Made by a program: the position numbers and the translations under genes. DNA of 64,000 nucleotides from Ophiosphaerella korrae (Eukaryota > Ascomycota > Dothideomycetes > Pleosporales > Phaeosphaeriaceae): the NCBI GenBank assembly GCA_028456385.1, contig JALNQF010000041.1:124001-188000 (forward strand). Reading direction: 5' to 3'. Shown one piece after another: positions 12,000 through 23,902 of the stretch. Below the pieces are notes generated by a model. The model saw only the letters and a list, made by a program, of their open reading frames with translations, was not told where the DNA came from and did not search any database. How positions within the stretch are numbered: position 1 is the stretch's first letter; each line of letters starts with the position of its first letter.

Positions 12000-13444
12000 T
12001 TTAGAAGAAGTTCGAAAGGCCTTGCAAAAAAAATGAGACGGTGGATGCTCAGAAAATTGAAGTAAGGTGATAGTGCAGCAAAAGTAAATACCAAGCTACT
12101 TATATGCAACATCTATTTGGGGTACTATGCACCAATTAGGTTTAGTTTCGATCATTGGAAGCTTGTCGAATCAATTTTTTACCAAGATGAATTTAGCTGA
12201 GGGACAAGACATTTGGTATCGTCGTCGTCCGGACTGCGAGTCAAAGCGACGACCCGAGGAAGTTTAGTGCGAAAAAAATACGGTGGATAAATTATTCGCT
12301 GGATCATTCGATGATTTCTACGAATACAGCGTGGTCCATGTCGGCATTTGGCATCAACCGTACCTACCGCATTTGGTTTCTGATAAGTGACTGAGGAATG
12401 AGTCGACCCACCTCACCAATTACACGTGATCTCGCCAGGTTCAATAAGAACTTCAAATATTAATTAGGTACAAATTAGCATCAAGTACTAGTCAGAACCT
12501 GATCGGCTTTTAACATGCACTCAAAAAAGTTGTTGGATTTAATAGTCACTTGAGTAGACAAACTTTTTTTTTTTTTTTTTTTTTTTTTTCAAAATTATCC
12601 TAAAATTTGAATCCTGTAGTAATGTCATACTGTTTCAGTTTTATTTTGTAGTTTATTCGCTCGTAGCTTAGCATGGATTTGTCATATTTTGGTTGCTCAT
12701 AAATGATCACGTGTAGGAGAGAAGAACGAATAATTATTGCTATCCTTAAAAGTAGTGTGAGTACAATTTATTCTGAATCTCTATCTTGCTTATGTATTTT
12801 CTGAGTAATGACTACATTTGAGATGACAGAAAATCTGTTTACCGAAAGGAATTGATTACAGGACTGGCACAGCCTGCGTGGGGTCGATAGGATACACGCT
12901 GTAGTGGAACATTTGAACATTTCTCTTCCGGGTGTTAGGATGGAGATTAGTGATGATTATTGAAGTAACCAGTTGAAGGGAAACTGGCAGCAGAAAAAGT
13001 AACTTTATAGCAGTTGATAATTGGAGACTGTTTTGTGGATAGAGACGTGTTTTTAGTGAACGAAAGGACAGCAACTTAGGCCATGTTTATACTTCGCTAT
13101 ACGATTCCGTTGTCAAGTCGAATTGTGACTCTATGATGAGATTACCAAAGCATAGTTCAACACTGCCATATGCCACAATGCACATCCATGACTTGCGGCA
13201 CAGGCTGAGAGCGCTTGGAGTAGACTCTGCAACGATCAATTTAATGGGTTCCAGAAGGCTCAGATTGGATTGACTGTTTACCTCTTTAGGCCTAGCAGTT
13301 ACCTATAGAGGTTTAACTCATACCTAGATAGGCAAGTGGGTCTGTGAGAGTGAATAGACTGAATTGGTTGTTGCTGACTGTGGCTTAGAGAACCTTTTTA
13401 AGCACGCTATAATGTTGAATCTGAAAGGCAAGTTCCTGAGAATA
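12000..13444. other. AT-rich intergenic region
   Basis: Upstream region of the small secreted protein gene followed by AT-rich sequence without a supported gene. It contains a 26-nt T homopolymer at 12564-12589 and TpA-rich stretches consistent with old RIP, which is inference from composition. Confidence 0.55.
12564..12589. repeat. Poly-T tract (26 nt)
   Basis: An uninterrupted run of 26 thymines in the AT-rich island; no target-site duplication or transposon tail could be tied to it. Confidence 0.9.
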
Positions 13445-13834
13445 TCAATGACAAGGCGGAGAAAATATGCAATTTGAAACGCTAACTGAACAGTCAGAAG
13501 AAACAGACACGTATTCACTGGGTGCGCTGGACGTGACAATGGCGACGCCGCCTGGCGTTATAAACAATTTGGCTAAAAATGAAGTTTTGAGGATGTTGTT
13601 TTGCGGCGATACAACCGGCGGAAGAGTTTCAATGTGTGCTAGCGTGACTTCTGCTGTGCTGCAGTATCCACGACGCCTAAAGAATGTAACATAAAGCTCA
13701 GCATTTTGTGCTTTAACAGATCCAAGAGTAAGTGCCAAATAAGTGCCAATACCGGACCGGCCATTGAAGGATAGCTGGGTAGGCTGACAGTGAAGAGTGT
13801 GGATTACTGAACTGAGAGACGGATGCGCCTTCAA
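13445..13834 (-). pseudogene. Relic of a second small secreted protein gene (tentative)
   Basis: A 129-codon open frame on the minus strand lacks an in-frame ATG. It contains a hydrophobic signal-like stretch ending TYLALTLGSVKAQ, followed by NAELYVTFF and a Ser/Val-rich tail with four cysteines, ending PPCH before the stop. Layout and size resemble a small secreted protein whose start codon and first residues were lost by mutation. An ATG in the next frame at the same place (near 13762) would need a frameshift to join it. The evidence is compositional only. Confidence 0.3.
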
Positions 13835-14435
13835 AATCCATCTCTAGTGACCATTATTGACGATAATCAGCATATAACGAAATTAATCGAGAATAATTCA
13901 CAACTCTGCTGCCGCGTCTGGCTTCAACTTCCTGTGCTACGACAAGCAATTGCGCCATTGTCTCGAAACCAAGCGGCACGGTCCGCTCATCAGAATCTGC
14001 AGAATCAGAACACTGGATCAAATCTTCAAGTCATCCAAAATTTTCGGTGAAGTAGAGCAATATCAATGGAGATAACAATATATTATAGTTTTAACAATCG
14101 AAAAGGGGTCATAAAACATAGAAATCATGAGTCCCAATAATTGTATTGGCATGATGAGGTTCTGCTTAGGATGACTGAGATATCACAGGATAATACTAAT
14201 CAAGGGAAACAAGTGAAAGTTAACAGCGTGGACATGCACGTAAGAGGGTGTGCTAAGTGGATGAACTGCTGCCAACAATCTTCTTGGTGAATCGAGAATG
14301 CGAGAGAACTATACCCCCTAGCCCTAGTATCAGATCCACCTCGCAAAACAAACAATAACATACGGTTGATACATATTCATTGCGAACTCTGCCCAGCCAA
14401 GCTACCTTGACCCAACTTTTCCCCAAACGTCACAT
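13835..14435. other. Intergenic: edge of the AT-rich island
   Basis: No gene seen. The AT-rich island ends here and sequence becomes balanced towards the 3' end of the Rqc2 homologue. Confidence 0.5.
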
Positions 14436-17400
14436 TTACTTCTTCTTACTCCCCCTCCCAACTCTCCCCTTCCCTTTCGCTTTGGCCTTCGCCGCCGCCC
14501 CAGCCCTCCCCCCAGCAACCATGACTCTAACCTTCGCAACTGGTACAACCCCTACAACCTCCTGCTCCTTCCACCCGCTCACAAGCTCCATTTCACGCGG
14601 CCAAATGCGCTCGACATCCTGACTCGTCCGATCTGTCGCCTTCGCATCTTTGCCTGCAGCATTCCAAATGGCGAGAATCTCCTTGACTGCTTTGCCACGC
14701 TTGGTGGAGCCGGGCTGGATCTTAGCTTTGTATTTGTAGGAGCTGAGCGCGGACCAGGGGGCGCAGATGGGGATGGCGGAGAGGAGGTCGTCGCCGGGGA
14801 GTGGGCGGCCGGTGAAAGCGTCAAGGTTTAAAAGGGAGGATTTGAGCGCTTCGTCGGTTTCTGAGTCAGAGTCTGGGGTGGGGGCGGCGTGGGCGGCTTG
14901 ACGCGCTTGTTCGGCGGCTTTGCCGACAGCTTGGGCACGGAGGTGTTGTTCACGACGACGCTGTTTGTTGGCGAGGACTTCTTCCTCTTTTTGGCGTTGA
15001 GCGAGTGCTGCGTTTTCCGCGGCTTGCTGACCGGATTTTGAACCTAAGAGGCGCATGGCGAGGGCACGGTCTTCTTCGTCTTGGTCGGCATACTTTGCTG
15101 CCAGCTTCTTGGCTTTTCCACGCTTACCTCGAGGAAGAGGTCCATTTGTGGCCTTTGATGCCTGGGTGGTTACTGTGCCTGGAGCTTTAAATGGCTTTTG
15201 CACCACATCCCCATCAGATTCGCTCTCTTCATCATCAGCGCTGCCACCTTTCTGTGCCGACTCTGCTAGAACTATCGATGACGCTGGTAGCTGACCTTTC
15301 TTTAACAGCCGTCGCTCTTTAGCTGATAGGTGCCGCCGTCTTGTGCTCTTGGTCTGTTCAGAATCAGCCATTGAGCCGACATCGTCGTGCACATCTTCGG
15401 GCGGGGCCAGTCCATTCCTGCCTCCTGATATGATGAATTCCGAACCCTCTTTGACGGGTGGAGCGTCTTCGTCGTCACTGACGTCTCCATCGTCGGTACT
15501 TTTCACTTGTAATGGATTGCTATGTCCTGCTGCTTCGGATTCAGCATCACTTTCCTCAGTGTGTTCCATTTTGGCATCGGGAAAGTCATCATCCGAATCA
15601 GAAGCCAGTTTTGCGTCGGGAAATTCATCATCATCGCCATCAGTGTTGTTGTGGTCTTTTGCAGTCTGTGACTGCTCTTCTTGCTCAGGTGCCATTTCCA
15701 CAGCGGATATATTGACCCCATCAAGAACTCGATGTTTATTATGTCGAGCTTTGCTTGCCTCGCTAATCTCAAACATGACTCCGAGACCGACAATGAGCTG
15801 GGCTGGTGGTAAATACTCCTTTTTGCCCTTGATCTCGAAGATACCCGGCGGAAGAAACTCCCCAGTTTGGCCGGTCTTGGTCACTTGTTCAGCAGTAACC
15901 CACCAAGCTGACATGACTGCTTTGGAGTCCCATGCATCGGAAGTGCAGACGGAAAGATTTCCTGCTTGGGAGAGTGTTGAAGGTGGTATTGGAGCGTCAG
16001 GGATGGTAGGGTTATTTTTAATGATCATAGGCACAGCGCCCTTTAGATCCGCGTGGACGTAGACGTCACCTTTTCTGAAATATCTCTTGTAAATAATCTC
16101 ATTCTGTTGTGCGTCTTTACCACCAAGGACGAGATAGCCATCCGAGGATACAAAGTAAACGTATTTCTCAAACCATTGCTGTTTGCGTACCGGACGAAGA
16201 ATATCTTTCTCTTGCTTTAGGCCCTTTTTCAAATCCTCGTTGACCTTCTTTTCGTGGCTCTTGAGTGCTCGCGTGGAAGCTTGGACCGTCCGATCCTCCT
16301 TGCTGGCTGCTGTCTTTTTCTGGTCATAATACTCGGTTGAGTTTGCCCAAGGGGACAAGGCCAGGTCAATATCAATCGCTAGCTTCGACCGTGCAGCTAT
16401 TTTGATAGGTACAGCCTTCTTCTTCGGGCCATCGTCTCCCTCTTCCGAGTCTTCGCTAACGGAGCTGGTCTCATTGCCTTCATCTTCTTCTTCATGATCC
16501 TGTTCAAAGTTTGTCTCGTCAAGAAGGAGAACTATCGTATTCTCATGCAACTTCAGCGGCAGTTTGATCATCTCGGCAACTGCATTCCCTTGGCCTTGCT
16601 CTCGTTCGATCAGACGGGCAATGTCACCCCAGTCCATACCCTGTCCGATAAGTCCGTTCACAGCCTCCGTCGCTTCAGCCACGCGATGTACATTTGCTAA
16701 GATCGCTTCTGCTTTTCGGAAGTTCAGTTCTTGCACCTGTTGTAAACCGCCGATACGCTCCTCGTGCTCCCTTCGTGCCTTTTCTAACTTTTTCTTGGCC
16801 TGTTGTTCACGTTCCGTCAACCGAGATTCCAGCTTCTGCCCCTCTATCGATGAAAAGAATTCGTCAACAGCTTTGTTGAACCCGACAAATTCTATAAACG
16901 TGTAATCCGAGGCCTCGAACTGTTGTGGGCGAAAGGGATGAAAGTCGTCGTAAAGCAGCTTAGACTTTTCTGCGCCTTCGTCTTCGTTTTTTGAAACGGC
17001 TGGATTAGGCTTTGCCAAAATATAGCCCTTGATCTGATCGTTGTTCGTGATCCCATCCGTGATTTTACGGGCGTCCTTCAGAACTTCCAGCAATTTTCTA
17101 AGCAACTCGCCATCGGCCAAAACCTGCTCCGGCTTCAGGGTTGAGTCGAAATGGGCGACATGGAGGGCATGATCTACTAATAAGGGAGGACACTCGGTAA
17201 TAGATACCGCAATGGCTTTTCTCAGCGCATCTTTCCCTAATTTCTTTACTTTCTTGCCGGTTGCCGGTTGTTGCTGCTGCCTGTCAACTGCCTTCTGTAG
17301 GCCTTGCCGTATTCTCTCTTCGGTGAGTTCCGGTGCGCCGCCGTAATTCTGTCGTAATGAGAGGTTATAGTCCAAGCCGACCCTCAACCTTTCGTGCTCT

Positions 17401-17917
17401 TCGCCCTCGTCGACGTTGCGCAACAGGGCCAAGACCTTCAAGTCGGCGTCTGTAAGGGCTATGTTGCCGCCTGCGTAAAACTCCAAGTACAGGCGGTACA
17501 GCCCATCAGAGAACTGGAACTCGAGTATGCGGTCGGTACCAATTTGGGAGATGGACGTTGCTCTCCGCGTCTTCAAGTACTTTCGCAGCTTCGCGACAAA
17601 GGCAGAGGGCGCTGCGGCGGTGGTGCGCGCATATTCGGTCAGATGGCAGCGGAAGCCGGAGTCGATAAGTAGTTGCTCACGGTGGTCAGGTTTATGGAAC
17701 TTAATGAGGAAAATCCTCTGTGTGTAATGGTTAGATAATATACCTTGAGACTAGGGGATGGATGCGTGCCGAAGACAAGTCATAGATGTTAGTCACTCTT
17801 AGCGAAGTCAAACTTTGAGACAGCTCATGAGCAATAACCTGCTGTAGATCAGTCGTGTACAGCACATGACACCAAAGCTCTAACCTTCACATCCAAGCTG
17901 GAAAACCGCTGCTTCAT
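14436..17917 (-). CDS. RQC2: Ribosome quality control factor Rqc2/Tae2 (NEMF, NFACT family)
   Basis: Binds stalled 60S subunits with peptidyl-tRNA, recruits the Ltn1 ubiquitin ligase and directs C-terminal Ala/Thr tailing. Three exons read on the minus strand: 17917-17885 (MKQRFSSLDVK), 17838-17770 and 17717-14436, giving 1,127 residues. Intron 1 is a normal 46-nt GT-AG intron. Intron 2 (17769-17718) keeps the conserved YDLSS/RIFLIKF join only if it starts with GC (TCG|GCACGC), so it is a putative GC-AG intron with a CTAAC branch point. The NFACT-N domain carries the conserved D9 and the D96-R97 pair. A coiled coil lies around residues 320-420. The NFACT-R (DUF814) core is around 480-690, a Lys/acid-rich linker follows, and the NFACT-C region is around 1015-1110. 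Length agrees with yeast Rqc2 (1,038) and human NEMF (1,076). Confidence 0.95.
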
Positions 17918-18151
17918 GGTGTTGATGTCGTGTGCAGAGTCTTTGGTGGGGTTGTGGTGGGCTGCGATGACGATGCTTGACCGCGGAAGTGGCGCGAGCA
18001 GGGGTCATTGGAATTGTTCCTGAGCGCGGGCGCTTACTAACTACATGCCTTCACAGCATCACACTTGCACGCACGAATGAGGGCCCTAGAAGCCCCATGG
18101 TGCCCTGAGCAGAACTCCTTCAACGCCATACGTGGAATGAAAGAAGCCGTG

Positions 18152-18950
18152 TTACAGGCCTTGCCGTATCTTCTCTGCGAGCTGCCTCTTTCCCATGTCC
18201 CACAAGTTCAAAAAACCCTGTTCTGAAAGTTCAATGTTCTTCATTGATGTCATATCTTGCGCAGGGGGTTTGCTGACACGCGAAGCCACAATGACGGGAT
18301 CGGTTTCGAGAATGATGCCGTCGTCTACGAGCTCATCTACAGCGAGTGACTGCAGGCGTCAGCATGGCTACATGGCGTGCCTTTTACAACACGTACCACG
18401 AGATCATAGTTCTCAATGACGGTTCGTTTGTCGACCGAGTTCCTGTAGGCCGTTAGAGTTGCACATGTCGTGAGTGCTCGGCGTAGCTTACTTGAGAAGA
18501 ATGTTGAGCGAGTCTCGCAGCGCAAGGACCACGCTGTCATTGACGTTAGTCGCGTGTCTGTGGCATCGGTCGCAGAGGCTGTACCTGTACAAGAGCACCT
18601 CGTTCTCTTCTGAGCCCCCAACAACGTAGAGCATCACGTCCGATTCCATCTTAAACACAACCACCTTCTGGTCGTATAGAATGATGTCTGTGGTCTGCTT
18701 CGCTGTCTTCTCTGTCCATGCTGTCAGACCGCCGCCCAGATGCATTGCGCTCAAGCGACACACCTAGTAGCCCCTTCTCAAACGCTTTTTGGTCCTTGAC
18801 CGTTTTGTATGCTATTTGGCCGGGGAAATCGGCATGGGCGCCTGCTGGGGGGTGCGGGTTCGAGTAGTACTTGGTAAGGATTCGAGAGCCATCGTCAATG
18901 GCGAGGATGAGGATGGCCTGCACGCTGAAGAGAGACAGAGGACGCGACAT
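18152..18950 (-). CDS. RET3: Coatomer subunit zeta (COPI coat)
   Basis: Small subunit of the COPI F-subcomplex that pairs with gamma-COP for Golgi-to-ER retrograde vesicles. Five exons on the minus strand: 18950-18764, 18711-18585, 18533-18492, 18442-18397 and 18349-18152, encoding 199 residues. All four introns (47-52 nt) have GT-AG ends. The protein opens with the longin-type beta sheet (LFSVQAILILAIDDGSRIL). Splicing then yields the conserved blocks KVVVFKMESDVMLYVVGG, LYSVVLALRDSLNILLK and DLVSLAVDELVDDGIILETD, matching zeta-COP throughout. Its start at 18950 and the next gene's start at 19154 are divergent, sharing about 200 bp of promoter. Four introns in a 600-nt reading frame make it easily mis-annotated. 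Confidence 0.95.
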
Positions 18951-19153
18951 GTTGCTGGGATGCGGTGTGTATAGGCCGAGCTTTAGGGTTGGAATTCGTT
19001 ACTATGCCCAGCTTGCGTGGGGCGCGGATAGGTGTCGATATCCAGCGGAGAAGCGGCCAATCACGGAGGTCATTTTCTCTTGGCGCGCTCCCATCACAGG
19101 AAAGAATTGCATCGTGAGACCTTGCGACATCAACACCAAGAAACAAGTTGAAT

Positions 19154-21813
19154 ATGCACAAAATCTTACGAACCTCTCTTGCTGCTCTGGTCTGCCCGTC
19201 AGCGCCATTTCTTGTGCCTCGTCTTGCTCGCACAGCCGTTGTCACTCCTGGTGCTACGAGCCTGATATCTTGTGCGCCATCACCATGCGCCCTAAGATCA
19301 CCATATGCAACTGCAGCAAAAGTCCCAAGGCCGGCGCGGCAATCTTTTCGCCGTCCAGCCAAGACCCCCAAAGTCGGTGGAACGACAAAAGCTGAAAAAG
19401 ATGTAAGTGCAAACTAGACATGACTCAACGTAGCTAACTAGAACAGATCGCTCTTCTGTTGGCGCAGCTGCGCGAAGCATGCGACAACCGGGACACCCAG
19501 GTGTTGATGGACGTATACCCAAACCTCATCCACGCAAAAGTATTGGAGCGCAACGATACCCGCCGTATTGCGCAAGCCTTCCATGTTCGCGCCCGCAAAG
19601 ACCATAAGATTGCCGAATCCACCATGCCCTTCATCCGGCGTATGGTGGACGACCTGCGCAGTGGCCTTCTTAAGCCACATCCCTATGCATTCGTACACTT
19701 GCTAAGCACCTTCAAGGACTGCCGATATTTCCAGGAAGGCCACAACCTGTGGCAATGGCTTGTCCAGCAGGACGATACTTTTGTGTCGCAGGCCGCTTAC
19801 GGAGCCGCAATCGAGCTCATGGCATATGGAGGCATGGCAGGCCTCCCAGAACTCGAAGAATTGTATAAAACTGCTCTCAGTCGATTCCCTGGCGTTTTTG
19901 CCGAGTATCATCTTTCGCCTGATGCCATAGTACCCGATCGTAGTCAGCCTATTCTAATCCCTGGTATCCCCACCGTTCTGCTCCAGGGTATCGTCACCGC
20001 CCGCCTACTCGCCCGGGAGTGGAAGAAGGCATACTTAGCCCTAGACACCATACTTCGTCTCTATCCTGCACAAACCCCATCCCGCTTTTTTGAATTGTTC
20101 ATGGCAGAAAGGTCAGTCTCTGAAGCATACACTGCATTCATGGTCGCATGTCGCGCTGGCACCGTCATCAACCACACACATGTCACGAGCCTCATCACCA
20201 AGGTAGGGCTTGCTATGAGGTCAGCTTCATCATTAGCAGATCGCATGATACTGCTGCGAGCTATTGCGAATGCGTTGTATGCCTACCAAGAAGCCGGAGG
20301 TACATTGCAGAGCTTGCACGTAGGAATCTTCATTCGTTCCTTTTCACACCTTCTGCCAGAACTAAAGGTTGGCGAAGACTTCCAAGGCAACGAGGCTCAG
20401 CTGCGGAACGTCATTGTGCTTACAGCCCATGACATCTTATCAAGGCTTCTGCAGGCTGGGTTTACCCCTGAGATCCATCCTTATGAGGCGCTGGTGTCAC
20501 TTGCTGGCAGAATGCGTGTTCCGGACTTGCTCACCACCGCGATGCAAGACATCCGTGCAGCTAAAATATACATGCAGCCGGTAACAATCAGAGTGGCTCT
20601 CATGGCTGCCAGTTTGGTAGAAAATGAAGCCCTGATCGGGCAGCTGTGGTCGACTATTGTCTCTAGAGCTGAGACTGATGGGTCACAAATACCACCTGAG
20701 GACTGGATTACGTTTACTAAAGCATGCAGAAGAGCTGGTCTTCGCGACTATTTTGGGGAACAGCTATCAAAGCTATCACACACAATCACGTCCGTGTTCA
20801 AGGACAATTTAGTCACTCAGCTTGAGTTGCCTGAAAACGATTCAGATCAAAAACCTTTTGAAGCCATGACAACTGATGAACTTGGATTCGAAATGGACAT
20901 TGTAAGAGAGCAAATGCTGAATGTAGAAGCCGTCATCATGTCCGGTTCACGACTTGATTCTCAAAAATCGCCATTCTACATACACCTGGATCCGTCTACT
21001 CCGTCACTAGGCTCCTCTGAGAACTTACGTGTTGTGTACGACGAGTATACCACAGATCCACACCAGCCACAATCGGTACCCTCAGAAGACTCCCCAAAGA
21101 AACCTGCTTTAAGTTCGGCAGGTATTCCTTTGGACGAGCTGCGTTTTAAGAATTGGGTCGCGGTTCTGGAAATGCTAGCTGAGGCTGAAATATACGAGTC
21201 GCGCATTCAATCCGCCGTCACCAAGGCTGTTCAAAGAGGGAAACCATTTCAAGATTACGGAACAGTGCTCCTGCACAATGACGTCACCAGAAATATAACC
21301 AACATAGATGATCTTCGTCAAAAGATTAGAGATCTCCGAAACCCAAGCTTCACTTCGCCCCTTAAATTTCGCAAAGTAGGAGGAGAGGTACCAACAAAAA
21401 ATTTCAAGCCCATGGACTATGAATTGGGTAAGTGGTACGTAAACAGGATTGTCGATGACGATGGGAAGAACGGCTATGACGGTCTCATAAGACGAATCCC
21501 AGTTTCTGACGCTGAATGGCAGAAAAAACCCGGTCATTATGATAAACCACCAACACTCGAGTACTACGTTGCCCAGATGTCACATCACAAAGCCCCTGGA
21601 TTCACGATTGATGCAGAAATGGCGTATATGGGGCAAGAATCTAAACCACCTGTGAACCGATGGGCACACAGACTACGTTCGAGTCGTTTCGTGGACCCTG
21701 ACCCCTTTGCTGAGTATGAAGATGTTTCGCAGGCGCCTGCCACAAACTCTGACCCTTTTGCTGAGCTTGGAGCGGCATCACGGGTGGAGGAAAAGAAACG
21801 GAGAAGGGGATGA
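19154..21813 (+). CDS. Mitochondrial helical-repeat (PPR-like) protein, function unknown
   Basis: Exons 19154-19402 and 19447-21813 (44-nt intron GTAAGT...ACAG with a CTAAC branch point) encode 871 residues. The first 70 residues are rich in Arg, Ser and Ala with almost no acidic residues, as in a mitochondrial presequence. The middle (around 85-560) is a series of amphipathic helix pairs such as HPYAFVHLLSTFKDCRYFQE and HVTSLITKVGLAMRSAS, reminiscent of pentatricopeptide repeats in mitochondrial RNA-maturation and translation factors. The C-terminal 250 residues are charged and rich in short conserved-looking motifs (FKNWVAVLEMLAEAE, FKPMDYELGKWYVNRI). I do not recognise a specific orthologue. 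A role in mitochondrial gene expression is inference from targeting plus helical repeats. Confidence 0.75.
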
Positions 21814-22120
21814 TAGGCATGCTTTGCCAGATGGTGATCGGCGGTTTGCACGTGGTGAAAACGTGTTGCCCAAGGTTGTTTAGTCCTTGTATATAATCGA
21901 CACGTCAAACAATCAACCCCACTTCATAATCTTGTGTCGATATACATTGAAAAATAGTATTTGGTAAATAGCACAACATGAGCAAGATGAGCACCACCCT
22001 CACCCTTGCGCGATATCACGAGATACTCTCCTACACCAAATATAAATAACTCTAAAAAAGAAGAATACATAAATCGTTAGGATATTAATTTCCATCATAC
22101 GCATGAACTATTTATATCTA

Positions 22121-23902
22121 TCAATGCGACCTGGGCTTGGGTGCCGCATCCGCCCGACACATGCGCCCATTAGCCGCAACACTCCATCTCTCGCTGCCCA
22201 CACCCTTCAAGATATAAAACGCACCCCGCGGATCGTACTTCCTCTTGATATCCTCAAGGCGCGCGAAATTGGGGCCAAAGAACGCCTGCTGCCAATCCGG
22301 CTGGCGGAAGTCCGCCTCGTTCATGTAGGACCCGGAGCCCGGGGTAATGGCAGAGATCTTGGGCATGAATTCGTTGGTCATGCGCTGCTGTGCAGACTCC
22401 ATGTTGGACCAAGGGGCGGTAGAGTCCCAGTTGGTGATTAGTTGGAGCTGGGTGATGGTGGAGCGCCAGGCGGGTTGGACGGCGTTGTCTGGGGCGTTGG
22501 CAGGCTTGCGGTAGGAGCCGCAGGAGCCGGCGAGAAGGACGCCAGAGTTGGCGAGCTCGGTGTAGACTTTGGAGAGGTCGGCGGAATTGTTGACGGCGAC
22601 GGAGCGGGGGATCAGGCGGCCGCCGAATTGGTAGCGGTTTACTTCGTAGGCACCTTGGGGGAGGGGCCCCATGTAGCGGTTGTAGTGGTCACGGTAGGAG
22701 AGTTCGCTGTAGGCGATTGGGGGGGTGATACCGAGCTCGACGAGGGCGTCGGAGAAGGGCTTCATGACTACGTTTTTGACGTAGTCGGAAGTGGAGTTCC
22801 AGACGGTGACGGGCTTGAGGACTAGGTATTGGGTGCTCTGGAGGAAGACGACAAAAGCTCCGGCGTCGATCATGGCGGGCATGAGGGCGTGGAACTTGGC
22901 AGTGGCGTTGGCGAACTTCTCGGGGGTGGTGGAGCTGGCGAGGAGTTGCATAGCGGCTCCTCCAACCGTTTGGGCCTTGTATGCGCGAACAGTCATGGAG
23001 ACGACGACGCCATAGGTTCCACCACCGCCGCCGCTAAGAGCCCAGTATAGGTCTGAGTTCTGGGTTGCGGAAGCAGTCAAGATCTTGCCATCTGCGGTGA
23101 CAACATCAAAGGAAAGGGTCTGATCAGCGGCAAGACCAAATTGGCTGCTAAGGACCGAGTGACCACCTCCCTGAGTGAAGCCTCCTGCGAGGCCAACCGT
23201 AGCACACTCTCCAGAAACAACAGTCAAGCCATTTGCATTGGCTGCCTCAAGAACCTCAGAGCCAAGGACACCAGCACCAACAGTGACGGATGGGCCAGAG
23301 TAGTACTTATCAGACCAAGTACCGAAAGTGATGTTCTTGAGACTCTGGGTCCAGATAGCAAGAGCACCAGCTCCGGTGGATCGTCCAAGGAAATCATGTC
23401 CAGTATTCCGAACCAAGACGCGGATGTTCTGCTTCTTGGCAAAATCGAGAGCGGAGATCACATCCCAGTGTTCAGTAGCCTTGACCGAATATGAAACATA
23501 GTTGCCGATCTTGCAGGGGACACTTTGATCAGTAAATGGGTCACATGACTGGTTGGCGAAGTAAGACTGCATGATAGAATGCGAGGACGGAATGCTACCA
23601 TGCTAGTTAGCGTTTGTGGTAAAGTGTCAAACAAGACATCCAACGTACTGGGTTAAGGGATTTGTCCATTGTGACTTCAAGTTGGTGCAGGCCGTCGCAT
23701 CGTATGTTGGATCGTGGCAGGGCGATCCAATAGGGACTGTAGCGACAAGCTTTCCACCAACAGTCGAGTTCAAGGCATTCCATGCATTCTGGTTTGGCCA
23801 GTATGCGTCCCCTGGGAGGTAAAGACACTTGTCATCCTTTGCCTCGACAGCAGCATTGAGGAGCGTGGCCCAAGCGAGCTGGGAAATAAGACTAAGCTTC
23901 AT
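22121..23902 (-). CDS. Secreted FAD-linked oxidoreductase, berberine-bridge-enzyme type
   Basis: Exons 23902-23649 and 23594-22121 (54-nt intron GTACGT...GTAG) encode 575 residues. A signal peptide (MKLSLISQLAWATLLNAAVEA) predicts secretion. A PCMH-type FAD-binding domain follows (around 115-300) with VRNTGHDFLGRS, whose His151 fits the 8-alpha-histidyl FAD attachment site, and GECATVGLAGG, whose Cys215 fits the second, cysteinyl link of bicovalent BBE enzymes. The C-terminal BBE domain includes YMNEADFRQPDWQQAFFG and the closing block YDPRGAFYILKGVGSERW. Such fungal enzymes oxidise sugars, oligosaccharides or aromatic alcohols, producing hydrogen peroxide; the substrate here is not predictable. 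Splicing gives THIPSSHSIMQSYFANQSCD, matching the usual family arrangement. No neighbouring biosynthetic genes suggest a secondary-metabolite role. Confidence 0.93.

Noticed and set aside
12856..13074. Minus-strand frame with a hydrophobic, signal-like stretch
   Set aside because: No ATG at the start of the frame and no cysteine pattern; it lies in AT-rich sequence where such hydrophobic frames are common.
15343..16062. Plus-strand Ser-rich frame of 239 codons
   Set aside because: Antisense to the Asp/Ser-rich linker of the Rqc2 homologue.
17718..17745. A 28-nt GT-AG intron as alternative in RQC2
   Set aside because: Too short for known fungal introns, and it would insert about seven residues into the conserved DLSSRIFLIKF segment.
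22103..22825. Two plus-strand frames opposite the FAD oxidase
   Set aside because: They mirror a well-supported minus-strand gene and have Gly/Val-biased composition without domains.
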